A DNA stretch of 43,137 nucleotides. Origin: an uncultured Mycobacteriales bacterium (lineage in GTDB: Bacteria; Actinomycetota; Actinomycetes; Mycobacteriales; CADCTP01). Under the pieces are notes generated by a model that saw only the letters and a list, made by a program, of their open reading frames with translations, was not told the origin of the DNA and did no database searches. The stretch spans positions 1 through 43,137 of the forward strand of contig CADCTP010000128.1 of NCBI GenBank assembly GCA_902805565.1, given 5' to 3'. Position numbers and translations under genes: made by a program. Within the stretch, counting starts at the first letter, position 1; the number at the start of each line of letters is the position of its first letter. Below are positions 15,869 to 22,781 of this stretch, piece by piece.

Positions 15869-17528
15869 TCCGCTGTTCCATCCCGAGGGTTCGGGCGACC
15901 TGCCGATGGCGATGACGTCGGAGGACTTCCGCGCCGCTTTTCCCGGCGAGACCGGACACCTGGAGTTCAAGCAGGGCCTGCCGGAGCACAAGGTCCAGGA
16001 GGCTGTCGTCGCCTTCTCGAACACTGCCGGCGGCGTCATCGTCCTCGGGGTGGCGCCCGACGGGAGTCCGCGTGGGCTGACCGTCGACGGGGAGTTCCTC
16101 GCCCGGGTCCACAGGGCGGTCGCCCAGGCCCGGGACCCCGGCCGGTACGAGGTGTTCGAGCTGGTGGTGGGCGACCGCGGGCTGGTGGTCCTCTCGGTCG
16201 CCCGCCGTCGGGAGGGCTTCGCCCAGACCACGGACGGGCGGGTCCTCGTCCGGCGCGGTGCCATGAACACGGCGCTGTTCGGGTCGGCGCTGGGGGAGTT
16301 CGTCGCGAGCCGCGTGCTCGGCCGGTTCGAGGCGACACCGACGGACATCCCGCTGTCCGGCGCCGCGCCGGAGCTGCTCGCCGACCTGGCGGCCGCCTGG
16401 GGCTGGCCACTCGACGACACGCTGACCGACCGACTTGTCGAACAGGGCCTCGTGGACGTCCGGGACGGCGACCGGTTGACCGTCGCGGGCGCCCTCTACC
16501 TCGTGCGTGAACCCCACCTGGCCCTCGGTAAGACCTACGTCGAGATCTTCCGGTACCGGGACCGCGGCACGGCCTACGACCGGCGGATCCTGATCACCGG
16601 ACCGCTCACCGACCAGGTGGCCGCGGCCACCGGGGCGATCGCGGACGAGCTCGGCAGCGACCTCGTCGTCCTGGGCGTACGACGGTACGACCTGCCCCGT
16701 CTCCCGGAGGGCGTGCTGCGGGAGGCCGTCGCGAATGCCGTCGCCCACCGCGTCTACGAGAACCGGCGCAGCGCCGTACGCGTCGAGATCCGGCCCGACA
16801 GCGTCACCATCACCTCGCCGGGCCCGCTGCCGGAGCCGGTCACCGTGGCCAACATCCGGGACCAGAACGCGGCCCGGAACATGAGCGTCATCGCGACCCT
16901 CCGGCGGTTCCGCCTCGCGGAGGATGCCGGCCGCGGTGTCGACCTCATGGAGGACGTCATGGCGGCGAACCTGCTCGACCCGCCGGAGTTCATCGACGAC
17001 GGGGCGTCGGTGACCGTTCGGCTCCGCCTGTCCACCACGGTCACGCCGGCCGAGCGGGCCTGGCTCCAGGAGGTCGAGCGTCGCGGTGAGATCCGCCCTC
17101 CCGACCGGGTCCTTCTCGTCCATGCGGCCCGAGGTGTGCCGCTGACGAACAGCTACGCCCGGGAGGTGCTGGGCGTCGACAGCGTCGACGCGCGCAGTTC
17201 GCTGCAGCGGCTGCGCGATGCCGACCTGTTGCGCCAGTCCGGCGAACGTGGTGGCGCCGTGTACTTCCTGTCGCCCGACCTGGCACCCCCGGCGGGTCTC
17301 CGGTTGGAGCCCGCCGAGCTCGACGCGCTGATCGTCTCCCTGGCGGACGAGGGTCCGCTCACCAATCAGGTGGTGCGCGACCGCACGGGCCTCGACCGGG
17401 CCAGGGCCCTCGCCGTCCTGACGACCCTGGTGGAAGAGGGACGGCTCGTCCGCCGGGGTGAGCGGCGGGGCTCCTGGTACGAGCGTCCCGCCGCGGAACC
17501 GGCGGGCCAGCGCAGGTTGTCCGACTGA
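15837..17528 (+). CDS. AlbA_2/Schlafen-type putative transcriptional regulator (RecG-like ATP-binding family)
   Basis: 563 residues. The AlbA_2 domain is seen at about 29-150 (GETGHLEFKQGLPE, VVAFSNTAGGVIVLGV). The HATPase_c_4-type region (about 280-400) has LREAVANAVAHRVYE and DAGRGVDLMEDVM. Two winged-helix-like segments end the protein (about 430-550). Proteins of this build are called transcriptional regulators or, historically, ATP-dependent helicase RecG-like, and helicase motifs are absent. Starts at ATG 15837, 15861 or 15906 are possible. 15837 is preferred because a -10-like element lies 6 nt upstream, but the second TATGCCATA repeat would then be inside the gene. Roles in gene control or defence are both conceivable. 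Confidence 0.82.
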   Translation: MIGGARRSMPYPLFHPEGSGDLPMAMTSEDFRAAFPGETGHLEFKQGLPEHKVQEAVVAFSNTAGGVIVLGVAPDGSPRGLTVDGEFLARVHRAVAQARDPGRYEVFELVVGDRGLVVLSVARRREGFAQTTDGRVLVRRGAMNTALFGSALGEFVASRVLGRFEATPTDIPLSGAAPELLADLAAAWGWPLDDTLTDRLVEQGLVDVRDGDRLTVAGALYLVREPHLALGKTYVEIFRYRDRGTAYDRRILITGPLTDQVAAATGAIADELGSDLVVLGVRRYDLPRLPEGVLREAVANAVAHRVYENRRSAVRVEIRPDSVTITSPGPLPEPVTVANIRDQNAARNMSVIATLRRFRLAEDAGRGVDLMEDVMAANLLDPPEFIDDGASVTVRLRLSTTVTPAERAWLQEVERRGEIRPPDRVLLVHAARGVPLTNSYAREVLGVDSVDARSSLQRLRDADLLRQSGERGGAVYFLSPDLAPPAGLRLEPAELDALIVSLADEGPLTNQVVRDRTGLDRARALAVLTTLVEEGRLVRRGERRGSWYERPAAEPAGQRRLSD

Positions 17529-17532
17529 CCGG

Positions 17533-18912
17533 TCAGGGGGTGAGGAGGACCGAGAGGAAGAGGGTGAGGAGCGCCTCGCGGGACGGGACGGGCAGGCCGT
17601 CCAGGGCCTTGTTGACCGCGGCCATCGACGGCCGGCCCGCGGGGTCGGCCAGGGACAGGCCGGAGGCGGCGAGCAGCCGCACGAAGCCGTCCTCGTCCAG
17701 GGTGGTCAGGTCGGCCGCGCCCAGCGCGTCGGCGGTCTGCGCGGACAGCACCACCGGGCCCCGCTCCCGGGCGGCGTCGGTCGCCGCGGCCAGGGCCGTG
17801 ACCAGGTCGTCGACGGTGGCCGGCGAGACGCCGTGCGAGGAGAAGTGCAGGGTGGGCGGCACGTCGCCGAGGGACAGCTGGACCTGGGCGTAGAAGCCGC
17901 GGTGCCGCAGCTCGTCGGCGACCACGAACACGTCCACGCCCGACCCGGCCACCGCGAGCAGGGTGGTGTCCGGGACCCCGAGCACCGCCAGGCCGTCGAT
18001 CGAGGAGACGCCCTTGACCAGGGTGTGCAGCGCGGACCGGGCGTCCAGGGCGAGCGTCCGGTAGCCGTCGAGGCCGACGTGCTCCAGCACCGCCCAGGCC
18101 GCGGCGAGCGGGCCGGCGGTCTTCGCCGACTGGGTGGTCGGGTTGAGCACCGGATACCCCGGCCACCCCGCGTACGCGAACCACGCCTTGCGGCGCAGCG
18201 CCCGGTCGGCGAACAGCAGCACCGACGCACCCTTGGGGGCGTACGCGTACTTGTGCAGGTCCACCGACAGCGACGTCACCCCCGGCACCCGCAGGTCGAA
18301 CGGCGGGGCGTCCGGCAGGAACGGCAGCACCCAGCCGCCGATGCAGGCGTCGACGTGGCAGAGCACGCCGCGGGCGGCGGCCAGCGCGGCGATCTCCGGG
18401 ACCGGGTCGACGGTCCCGGTCGGGTACGACGGCGCGGACGCCACCACCAGCACGGTCCGGTCGGTGATCGCGTCGGCCACCGCCGCCGGCACGGCCCGGA
18501 AGTCCGCGTCGACCGGCACCGGCACGACGGTCAGCCCGAAGTAGTGCGCCGCCTTGTGGAACGCCGGGTGCGCGGTCACCGGCAGCACGATCTCCGGGTC
18601 GCGCACGTCCCGGGCGTCCCGGGCCGCCTTGACCGCGAGCAGGCAGGACTCGGTGCCGCCGCTGGTGAAGATGCCGGCCGCCCCGCCGAGCAGCCCGGTC
18701 GCGGTGCGGACGACCGAGTTCTCCAGCGCCACCACCGACGGGAACGCGGTCGGGTCGAGCCCGTTGACGTCGAGCATCTCCGCGTACGCCCGGGCGCCGA
18801 CCTCGTGCGCCGAGTCGGAGCCGGAGTCGTAGACGTACGCCCAGGTGGTGCCGCCGCGGACCGGGAGGTCGGCGGCCCGCAGCGCGGTCAGCTCCGCGAA
18901 CAGGTCCCTCAT
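17533..18912 (-). CDS. PLP-dependent decarboxylase/lyase, sphingosine-1-phosphate lyase-like
   Basis: 459 residues of the group-II decarboxylase fold. PLP-binding features are TSGGTESCLLAV (83-94), Asp188 in HVDACIGGW and the Schiff-base Lys221 in SVDLHKYAYAPKGAS. The SVDLHKY-x-YAPKG form is typical of sphingosine-1-phosphate lyase rather than of glutamate or aromatic amino-acid decarboxylases, as is LENSVVRTATGLLGG. Unlike eukaryotic lyases there is no membrane anchor. The ATG overlaps the stop of the upstream transporter (ATGA), so the two form an operon on the minus strand. The substrate is unknown: phosphorylated long-chain base, a related phosphoamino alcohol or an amino acid. It converges on the AlbA-type gene with only 4 bp between stops. 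Confidence 0.85.
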   Translation of the reverse strand: MRDLFAELTALRAADLPVRGGTTWAYVYDSGSDSAHEVGARAYAEMLDVNGLDPTAFPSVVALENSVVRTATGLLGGAAGIFTSGGTESCLLAVKAARDARDVRDPEIVLPVTAHPAFHKAAHYFGLTVVPVPVDADFRAVPAAVADAITDRTVLVVASAPSYPTGTVDPVPEIAALAAARGVLCHVDACIGGWVLPFLPDAPPFDLRVPGVTSLSVDLHKYAYAPKGASVLLFADRALRRKAWFAYAGWPGYPVLNPTTQSAKTAGPLAAAWAVLEHVGLDGYRTLALDARSALHTLVKGVSSIDGLAVLGVPDTTLLAVAGSGVDVFVVADELRHRGFYAQVQLSLGDVPPTLHFSSHGVSPATVDDLVTALAAATDAARERGPVVLSAQTADALGAADLTTLDEDGFVRLLAASGLSLADPAGRPSMAAVNKALDGLPVPSREALLTLFLSVLLTP

Positions 18913-20234
18913 GCCGGCACCGTCACCGGCGCCGGGCCGACCTGCCGGGCGAACCGGGCCAGCAGCGGGAGGCTCACCAGCAACAGCACCGCGGGCAGCA
19001 CGGTCATCCCCACCAGGACTCCTGTCAGCGCGGACGACGGCTGCGTCACCCGCTCGTCGGCAGGTGACGACACGAACGACGTCACCGCGAGCACCAGAGC
19101 GTAGAGCGCGGGACCGGCCGCGGCCCCGACCACCTCGCCCGCCGTCCAGACCCCGGTCAGCGCGCCGGCCTGGCGCTGGCCGGTCCGGGCCTCGTCGTCG
19201 CTGACCGTGTCCGGCAGCAGCGAGATCGCCAGCAGCTGCATCGCGGCGTACCCGACGCCGAGCAGCACGCACTGCCCGACGACCAGCCAGACCTGCCCGG
19301 GCGAGCCGGTGAAAAGCATGGACAGGGTGACCAGCGCGTACCCGAGGGTGGCCACGAAGAGGCACGGCGCCTTGCCCCAGCGGCGCGCCGCCCGTACCCA
19401 CAGCGGCATCACCACGACCGACGGGGCGACCAGGGCCACGAAGAGCACCGACGTCCAGCCGTAGTCGTCCAGCCGGTACGTCGCCAGGTAGGGCGCGCCG
19501 GCCAGCATCACGTTCACCGCCAGCGACTGGAGCACCCAGGTCACCAGGAGCACCAGGAACGGCTTGTTGCCGCGGGCCAGCGCGAAGGACTCCCGCAGCC
19601 CCAACTGCCGGGCCGGCCGGGACCGCACCCAGCGGGTGCTCAGCGTCGCGGTGATCATGGACACCGCCAGCACCAGGCCGACGACCAGGCCCATCACCGC
19701 GTGCCCGGCCCGTCCGCCGCCGGCCAGCTCGGTCAGCGCCGGGGCCAGCCCGCCGCCGACGAGGATGCCGACGGTCATCAGCACGACCCGCCAGGACACG
19801 ATCCGGGTCCGGGCCTGCTTGTCGTCGGTCATCTCCGCCGGCAGCGCCACGTAGTTGACCTGGAAGGGCGAGTACGCCGTGGCGGCCAGCAGGAAGAACA
19901 GCGCCACCCACAGCCCGCCGGACACCGGCCCGTCGAACGGCACCGCGAACATCGCCAGGAACAGCACCGGCAGCCCGACCGCGCCGGCCATCAGGTACGG
20001 CGTACGGGACCCGCCGGCGGCCGCGGTCCGGTCCGCCCACGCCCCGACGATCGGGTTGAGCAGCGCGTCCCACGCCTTGGGCACGAGCAGGATCAGCCCG
20101 GCCCAGCCGGCGGCGACGCCCAGGGTGTCGGTGAGGAAGAACAGCAGCAGCAGGCCGGGCACGGCGCCGAAGATGCCGGTCCCGACCGACCCGACGCCGT
20201 AGCCGAACAGTCGGCCCCGGTCCAGCTGATCCAT
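18909..20234 (-). CDS. MFS_2/GPH-family cation symporter
   Basis: 441 residues with about 12 transmembrane helices. The N-terminal GYGVGSVGTGIFGAVPG and KAWDALLNPIVGAWADRT motifs identify the glycoside-pentoside-hexuronide (MFS_2) group, as does LPAEMTDDKQARTRIVSWR in the middle. This group includes sugar symporters and, in animals, the lysolipid and sphingosine-phosphate carriers MFSD2A/B. It is translationally coupled to the lyase-like gene downstream, so it probably moves that enzyme's substrate or product. TAGCTT lies exactly 6 nt before the ATG, predicting a leaderless operon transcript. The direction of transport and the substrate are open. Confidence 0.87.
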   Translation of the reverse strand: MDQLDRGRLFGYGVGSVGTGIFGAVPGLLLLFFLTDTLGVAAGWAGLILLVPKAWDALLNPIVGAWADRTAAAGGSRTPYLMAGAVGLPVLFLAMFAVPFDGPVSGGLWVALFFLLAATAYSPFQVNYVALPAEMTDDKQARTRIVSWRVVLMTVGILVGGGLAPALTELAGGGRAGHAVMGLVVGLVLAVSMITATLSTRWVRSRPARQLGLRESFALARGNKPFLVLLVTWVLQSLAVNVMLAGAPYLATYRLDDYGWTSVLFVALVAPSVVVMPLWVRAARRWGKAPCLFVATLGYALVTLSMLFTGSPGQVWLVVGQCVLLGVGYAAMQLLAISLLPDTVSDDEARTGQRQAGALTGVWTAGEVVGAAAGPALYALVLAVTSFVSSPADERVTQPSSALTGVLVGMTVLPAVLLLVSLPLLARFARQVGPAPVTVPA

Positions 20235-20240
20235 CCGCGG

Positions 20241-20246
20241 AAGCTA
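20241..20246 (-). promoter_or_regulatory. -10 element TAGCTT, leaderless start of the MFS_2/lyase operon
   Basis: On the minus strand TAGCTT is followed by CCGCGG and the ATG at 20234, a 6-nt spacing. No Shine-Dalgarno sequence is present. Confidence 0.6.
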
Positions 20247-20270
20247 ACCGGACACCGACCCTCACCACGT

Positions 20271-20293
20271 CACCCGGTCAGGTGATCCGGGTG
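20271..20293. promoter_or_regulatory. Inverted repeat CACCCGG-N9-CCGGGTG
   Basis: Perfect 7-bp arms lie in the divergent gap between the MFS_2/lyase operon and the first symporter module, about 25 bp upstream of the minus-strand -10. It could serve either promoter. Confidence 0.4.
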
Positions 20294-20393
20294 CCCAGCC
20301 GGCCGGGCCCGGCACCGCGGCGGGTTCCGGCCGGACCGCCGAAGTCGGCCCGGGACCTGCCGGAACGCCCCCGCTGGTGGCACTCTCGCGGGC

Positions 20394-20765
20394 ATGGACG
20401 AGCAGCCGCCGCAGCGGGTACGGGTGGTGCTCGCCGGTGGCGAGCGCCGGCCGCGGCCGGAGGCGGCCGCCCGGGAGATCGAGGAGCAGACCCCGGTGGG
20501 CGAGGTGCTGGTCCGCGGCCTGATCCGCACCCAGCTCGCGCTGGCGCTGCGGGTGTCCCTGCTGGTGGGTCTCCTGTTCGGGGTCCAGCCGGTGCTGTTC
20601 GCCCTCTACCCGGGGGCGGCCCGGACCGAGGTCCTCGGCCTGCCGCTGCCCTGGCTGCTGCTGGGGCTGCTGGCCTACCCGGTCGTCTTCGGCATCGCCT
20701 GGGCGTACGTGCGGGCCGCGGAGCGCAACGAGCGGCACTTCACCGACCTGGTCAACCGGTCGTGA
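20394..20765 (+). CDS. Small two-helix membrane protein, likely accessory to the next symporter
   Basis: 123 residues. A hydrophilic N-terminus of about 45 residues is followed by two membrane helices (about 52-72 and 80-104) and a charged tail ERNERHFTDLVNRS. It is not clearly DUF485 by sequence, but size, two-helix topology and place directly before a solute:sodium symporter mirror the DUF485 protein of the second module. The gene ends 7 bp before the symporter GTG. CACTCT lies 7 nt before the ATG, fitting a leaderless start. Function unknown. It may be a small subunit that stabilises or tunes the symporter. Confidence 0.75.
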   Translation: MDEQPPQRVRVVLAGGERRPRPEAAAREIEEQTPVGEVLVRGLIRTQLALALRVSLLVGLLFGVQPVLFALYPGAARTEVLGLPLPWLLLGLLAYPVVFGIAWAYVRAAERNERHFTDLVNRS

Positions 20766-20772
20766 CCCGCCC

Positions 20773-22284
20773 GTGAGCGACGTGAGCCCGTACGCGGTCC
20801 CGGCGATCGTGCTGATCACGGTGGCCACCCTGGCCATCGGCGCCTTCGGCTACCGGATCTCCCGGAACACCTCCGACTTCCTGGTCGCCTCCCGGACGGT
20901 GAGCCCGCGGCTGAACGCCTCCGCGATCAGCGGCGAGTACCTGTCCGCCGCCAGCTTCCTCGGCGTCGCCGGGCTGATCATGACCTACGGCGTCGACATG
21001 CTCTGGTACCCGGTCGGCTTCACCGCCGGCTACCTGGCGATGCTGCTCTACGTCGCGGCGCCGCTGCGCAGGTCCGGGGCGTACACGCTGCCGGACTTCG
21101 CCCAGGCCCGGCTCCGCTCGACCTGGGTACGGGCGCTGGCCACCGGGTTCGTGGTGCTGATCGGCTGGCTCTACCTGGTGCCGCAGCTGCAGGGCGCCGG
21201 GCTGACCCTGTCCACGGTGACCGGGGCGCCGGCCTGGGTCGGGGCGGTCGTGGTGGGCGTGGTCGTCACGCTGAACGTCGCGGTGGGCGGGATGCGCAGC
21301 ATCACCTTCGTCCAGGCCTTCCAGTACTGGGTGAAGCTGACCGCGATCGCGTTCCCGGCGATGGTCCTGCTGCTGGTGTGGTTCCACCGGGACGGGGCGC
21401 CGCCGCCGCCCGCGCCGGCGGAGTGGGTGGTGCCGCTGGCCGGCCTGCCGGGGGAGCACCCGCTGTTCGCGACGTACTCGCTGATCCTGGCCACGTTCCT
21501 GGGCACCATGGGCCTGCCGCACGTGCTGGTCCGCTTCTACACCAACCCCGACGGCCGGGCCGCCCGCACCACGACCCTGGTCGTGCTGGGCATGCTCGGC
21601 GTCTTCTACCTCTTCCCGACCGTGTACGGCGCGCTGGGCCGGATCTACGTCCCGGAGCTGCTCGGCGAGGACAACGCCGACGCGGTGGTGCTGGTGCTGC
21701 CGGGCGCGGCCGTCGGCGGGCTGCCCGGCGACCTGCTGTCCGGGCTGGTCGCGGCGGGCGCGTTCGCCGCCTTCCTGTCCACCTCCAGCGGGCTGCTGGT
21801 GTCGGTGTCCGGGGTGCTGTCCACCGACGTGCTCGGCCGCTGGTCGGGCAGTCACGGCTCGGTCCGGGACTTCCGCCGCTCGGCGATGGTCGCCGGGATC
21901 GTCCCGCTCGTGCTGGCCCTGCAGGCCGGCGGCCTGTCGCTGTCCACGGTGGTGGGGCTGGCGTTCGCGGTGGCGGCGTCGACGTTCTGCCCGCTGCTGG
22001 TGCTCGGGATCTGGTGGCGCCGGCTGACCCCGGTCGGCGCCGGCGCCGGGCTGCTGGTCGGCGGCGGGCTGTCCGGGGCCGCGGTGCTGCTCACGGTGCT
22101 GGGCCCGCCCCTGGACGGCTGGCCGGGGGCGCTGCTGGCCCAGCCCGCGGCCTGGACCGTTCCGGCGGCGTTCGCGGTGATGGTGCTGGTGTCGCTGGCG
22201 ACCCCGGGCCGGGTGCCGGTCGACGTCGGCCGGACCATGGTCCAGCTGCACGCGCCCGAACGGCTCCGTCTGCCGCAGCGCTGA
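20773..22284 (+). CDS. Solute:sodium symporter (ActP/monocarboxylate type)
   Basis: 503 residues and about 13 membrane helices. SSS-family motifs are seen: SDFLVASRTVSPRLNA, SGEYLSAASFLGVAGLIM (about 55-72), VGGMRSITFVQAFQYWVK and TMGLPHVLVRFYT. The ISGEYLSAASFLG and GLPH-RFYT segments are those of acetate/pyruvate carriers (ActP, MctC). The GTG at 20773 lies 7 bp after the small membrane protein. A second, more ActP-like copy follows 0.5 kb downstream with its own regulatory region. The two may have different substrates or affinity. Which monocarboxylate is carried cannot be told. Confidence 0.9.
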   Translation: MSDVSPYAVPAIVLITVATLAIGAFGYRISRNTSDFLVASRTVSPRLNASAISGEYLSAASFLGVAGLIMTYGVDMLWYPVGFTAGYLAMLLYVAAPLRRSGAYTLPDFAQARLRSTWVRALATGFVVLIGWLYLVPQLQGAGLTLSTVTGAPAWVGAVVVGVVVTLNVAVGGMRSITFVQAFQYWVKLTAIAFPAMVLLLVWFHRDGAPPPPAPAEWVVPLAGLPGEHPLFATYSLILATFLGTMGLPHVLVRFYTNPDGRAARTTTLVVLGMLGVFYLFPTVYGALGRIYVPELLGEDNADAVVLVLPGAAVGGLPGDLLSGLVAAGAFAAFLSTSSGLLVSVSGVLSTDVLGRWSGSHGSVRDFRRSAMVAGIVPLVLALQAGGLSLSTVVGLAFAVAASTFCPLLVLGIWWRRLTPVGAGAGLLVGGGLSGAAVLLTVLGPPLDGWPGALLAQPAAWTVPAAFAVMVLVSLATPGRVPVDVGRTMVQLHAPERLRLPQR

Positions 22285-22297
22285 GCGCGACCCCGGC

Positions 22298-22311
22298 GTG
22301 ACCCGGGTCAC
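22298..22311. promoter_or_regulatory. Crp-like palindrome GTGACCCGGGTCAC
   Basis: A perfect 14-bp palindrome of the form GTGA-N6-TCAC, the core recognised by Crp/GlxR-type regulators. It directly abuts the LytTR-like repeat. A partial copy (ACCCGGGTCAC) lies at 22353-22363. It is upstream of the DUF485/ActP-like operon. Confidence 0.55.
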
Positions 22312-22341
22312 TCGGCGCACGCGACGTGCCGCTCGGCGCAC
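22311..22341. promoter_or_regulatory. LytTR-type direct repeat CTCGGCGCAC-N11-CTCGGCGCAC
   Basis: Two identical 10-bp direct repeats (22311-22320 and 22332-22341) with an 11-bp spacer give a 21-bp period, the arrangement bound by LytTR regulators such as YpdB. The repeats lie about 40 bp before the TACGGT -10 and 93 bp before the DUF485 start. Confidence 0.6.
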
Positions 22342-22380
22342 CCCGGCGGCGAACCCGGGTCACCGGACCGGCCCTCCTCC

Positions 22381-22386
22381 TACGGT
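22381..22386 (+). promoter_or_regulatory. -10 element TACGGT of the DUF485/actP-like operon
   Basis: It predicts a start near 22393 and a 41-nt leader that carries AGGAGG at 22418-22423, 10 nt before ATG 22434. No good -35 is present, as expected for an activator-dependent promoter. Confidence 0.5.
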
Positions 22387-22433
22387 CCCCGTGACGAGCT
22401 GCCGTCTATGTCGTCGCAGGAGGTGCATCCCCA

Positions 22434-22781
22434 ATGACAAGCAGCGAGACCCGTCCCGGCCAGGGGCAGCCCACGGCCGATGCGTACTCCCGGATGAACG
22501 CCGACCCGAGATTCGCCGACCTGCGCAAGCGGTTCCGCAACTTCGTGTTCCCGGCGACCGTGGCCTTCCTGGCCTGGTACCTGCTCTACGTGCTGCTGTC
22601 GGCCTTCGGTCGCGGCTTCATGGACACCAAGATCCTGGGCAACCTCAACGTCGCCTTCTTCTTCGGGATCCTCCAGTTCGTGTCCACCTTCGGGATCGCG
22701 ATCCTCTACTCGCGGTACGCGGACGACAAGCTGGACCCGGTCTCGTCCGACCTGCGCAACGAGCTGGAGGGCCGGCGGTGA
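22434..22781 (+). CDS. DUF485-domain membrane protein
   Basis: 115 residues. The DUF485 core DPRFADLRKRFRNFVFPATV (about 23-42), two membrane helices (about 37-57 and 71-92) and YSRYADDKLDPVSSDLRNEL at the end are typical. DUF485 genes regularly precede acetate/monocarboxylate symporters (yjcH-actP in E. coli, the cg0952-mctC pair in Corynebacterium), and their products are presumed accessory subunits. The stop overlaps the symporter GTG (GTGA), so the two are translationally coupled. The AGGAGG ribosome-binding site is strong. Regulation probably involves the upstream LytTR-like repeat and Crp-like palindrome. Confidence 0.94.
   Translation: MTSSETRPGQGQPTADAYSRMNADPRFADLRKRFRNFVFPATVAFLAWYLLYVLLSAFGRGFMDTKILGNLNVAFFFGILQFVSTFGIAILYSRYADDKLDPVSSDLRNELEGRR

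Noticed and set aside
17533-18912. The PLP enzyme as EgtE, completing the ergothioneine pathway
   Set aside because: The SVDLHKYAYAPKG motif and the group-II decarboxylase pattern point to S1P-lyase-like enzymes, and it is coupled to a transporter 9 kb from egtD.
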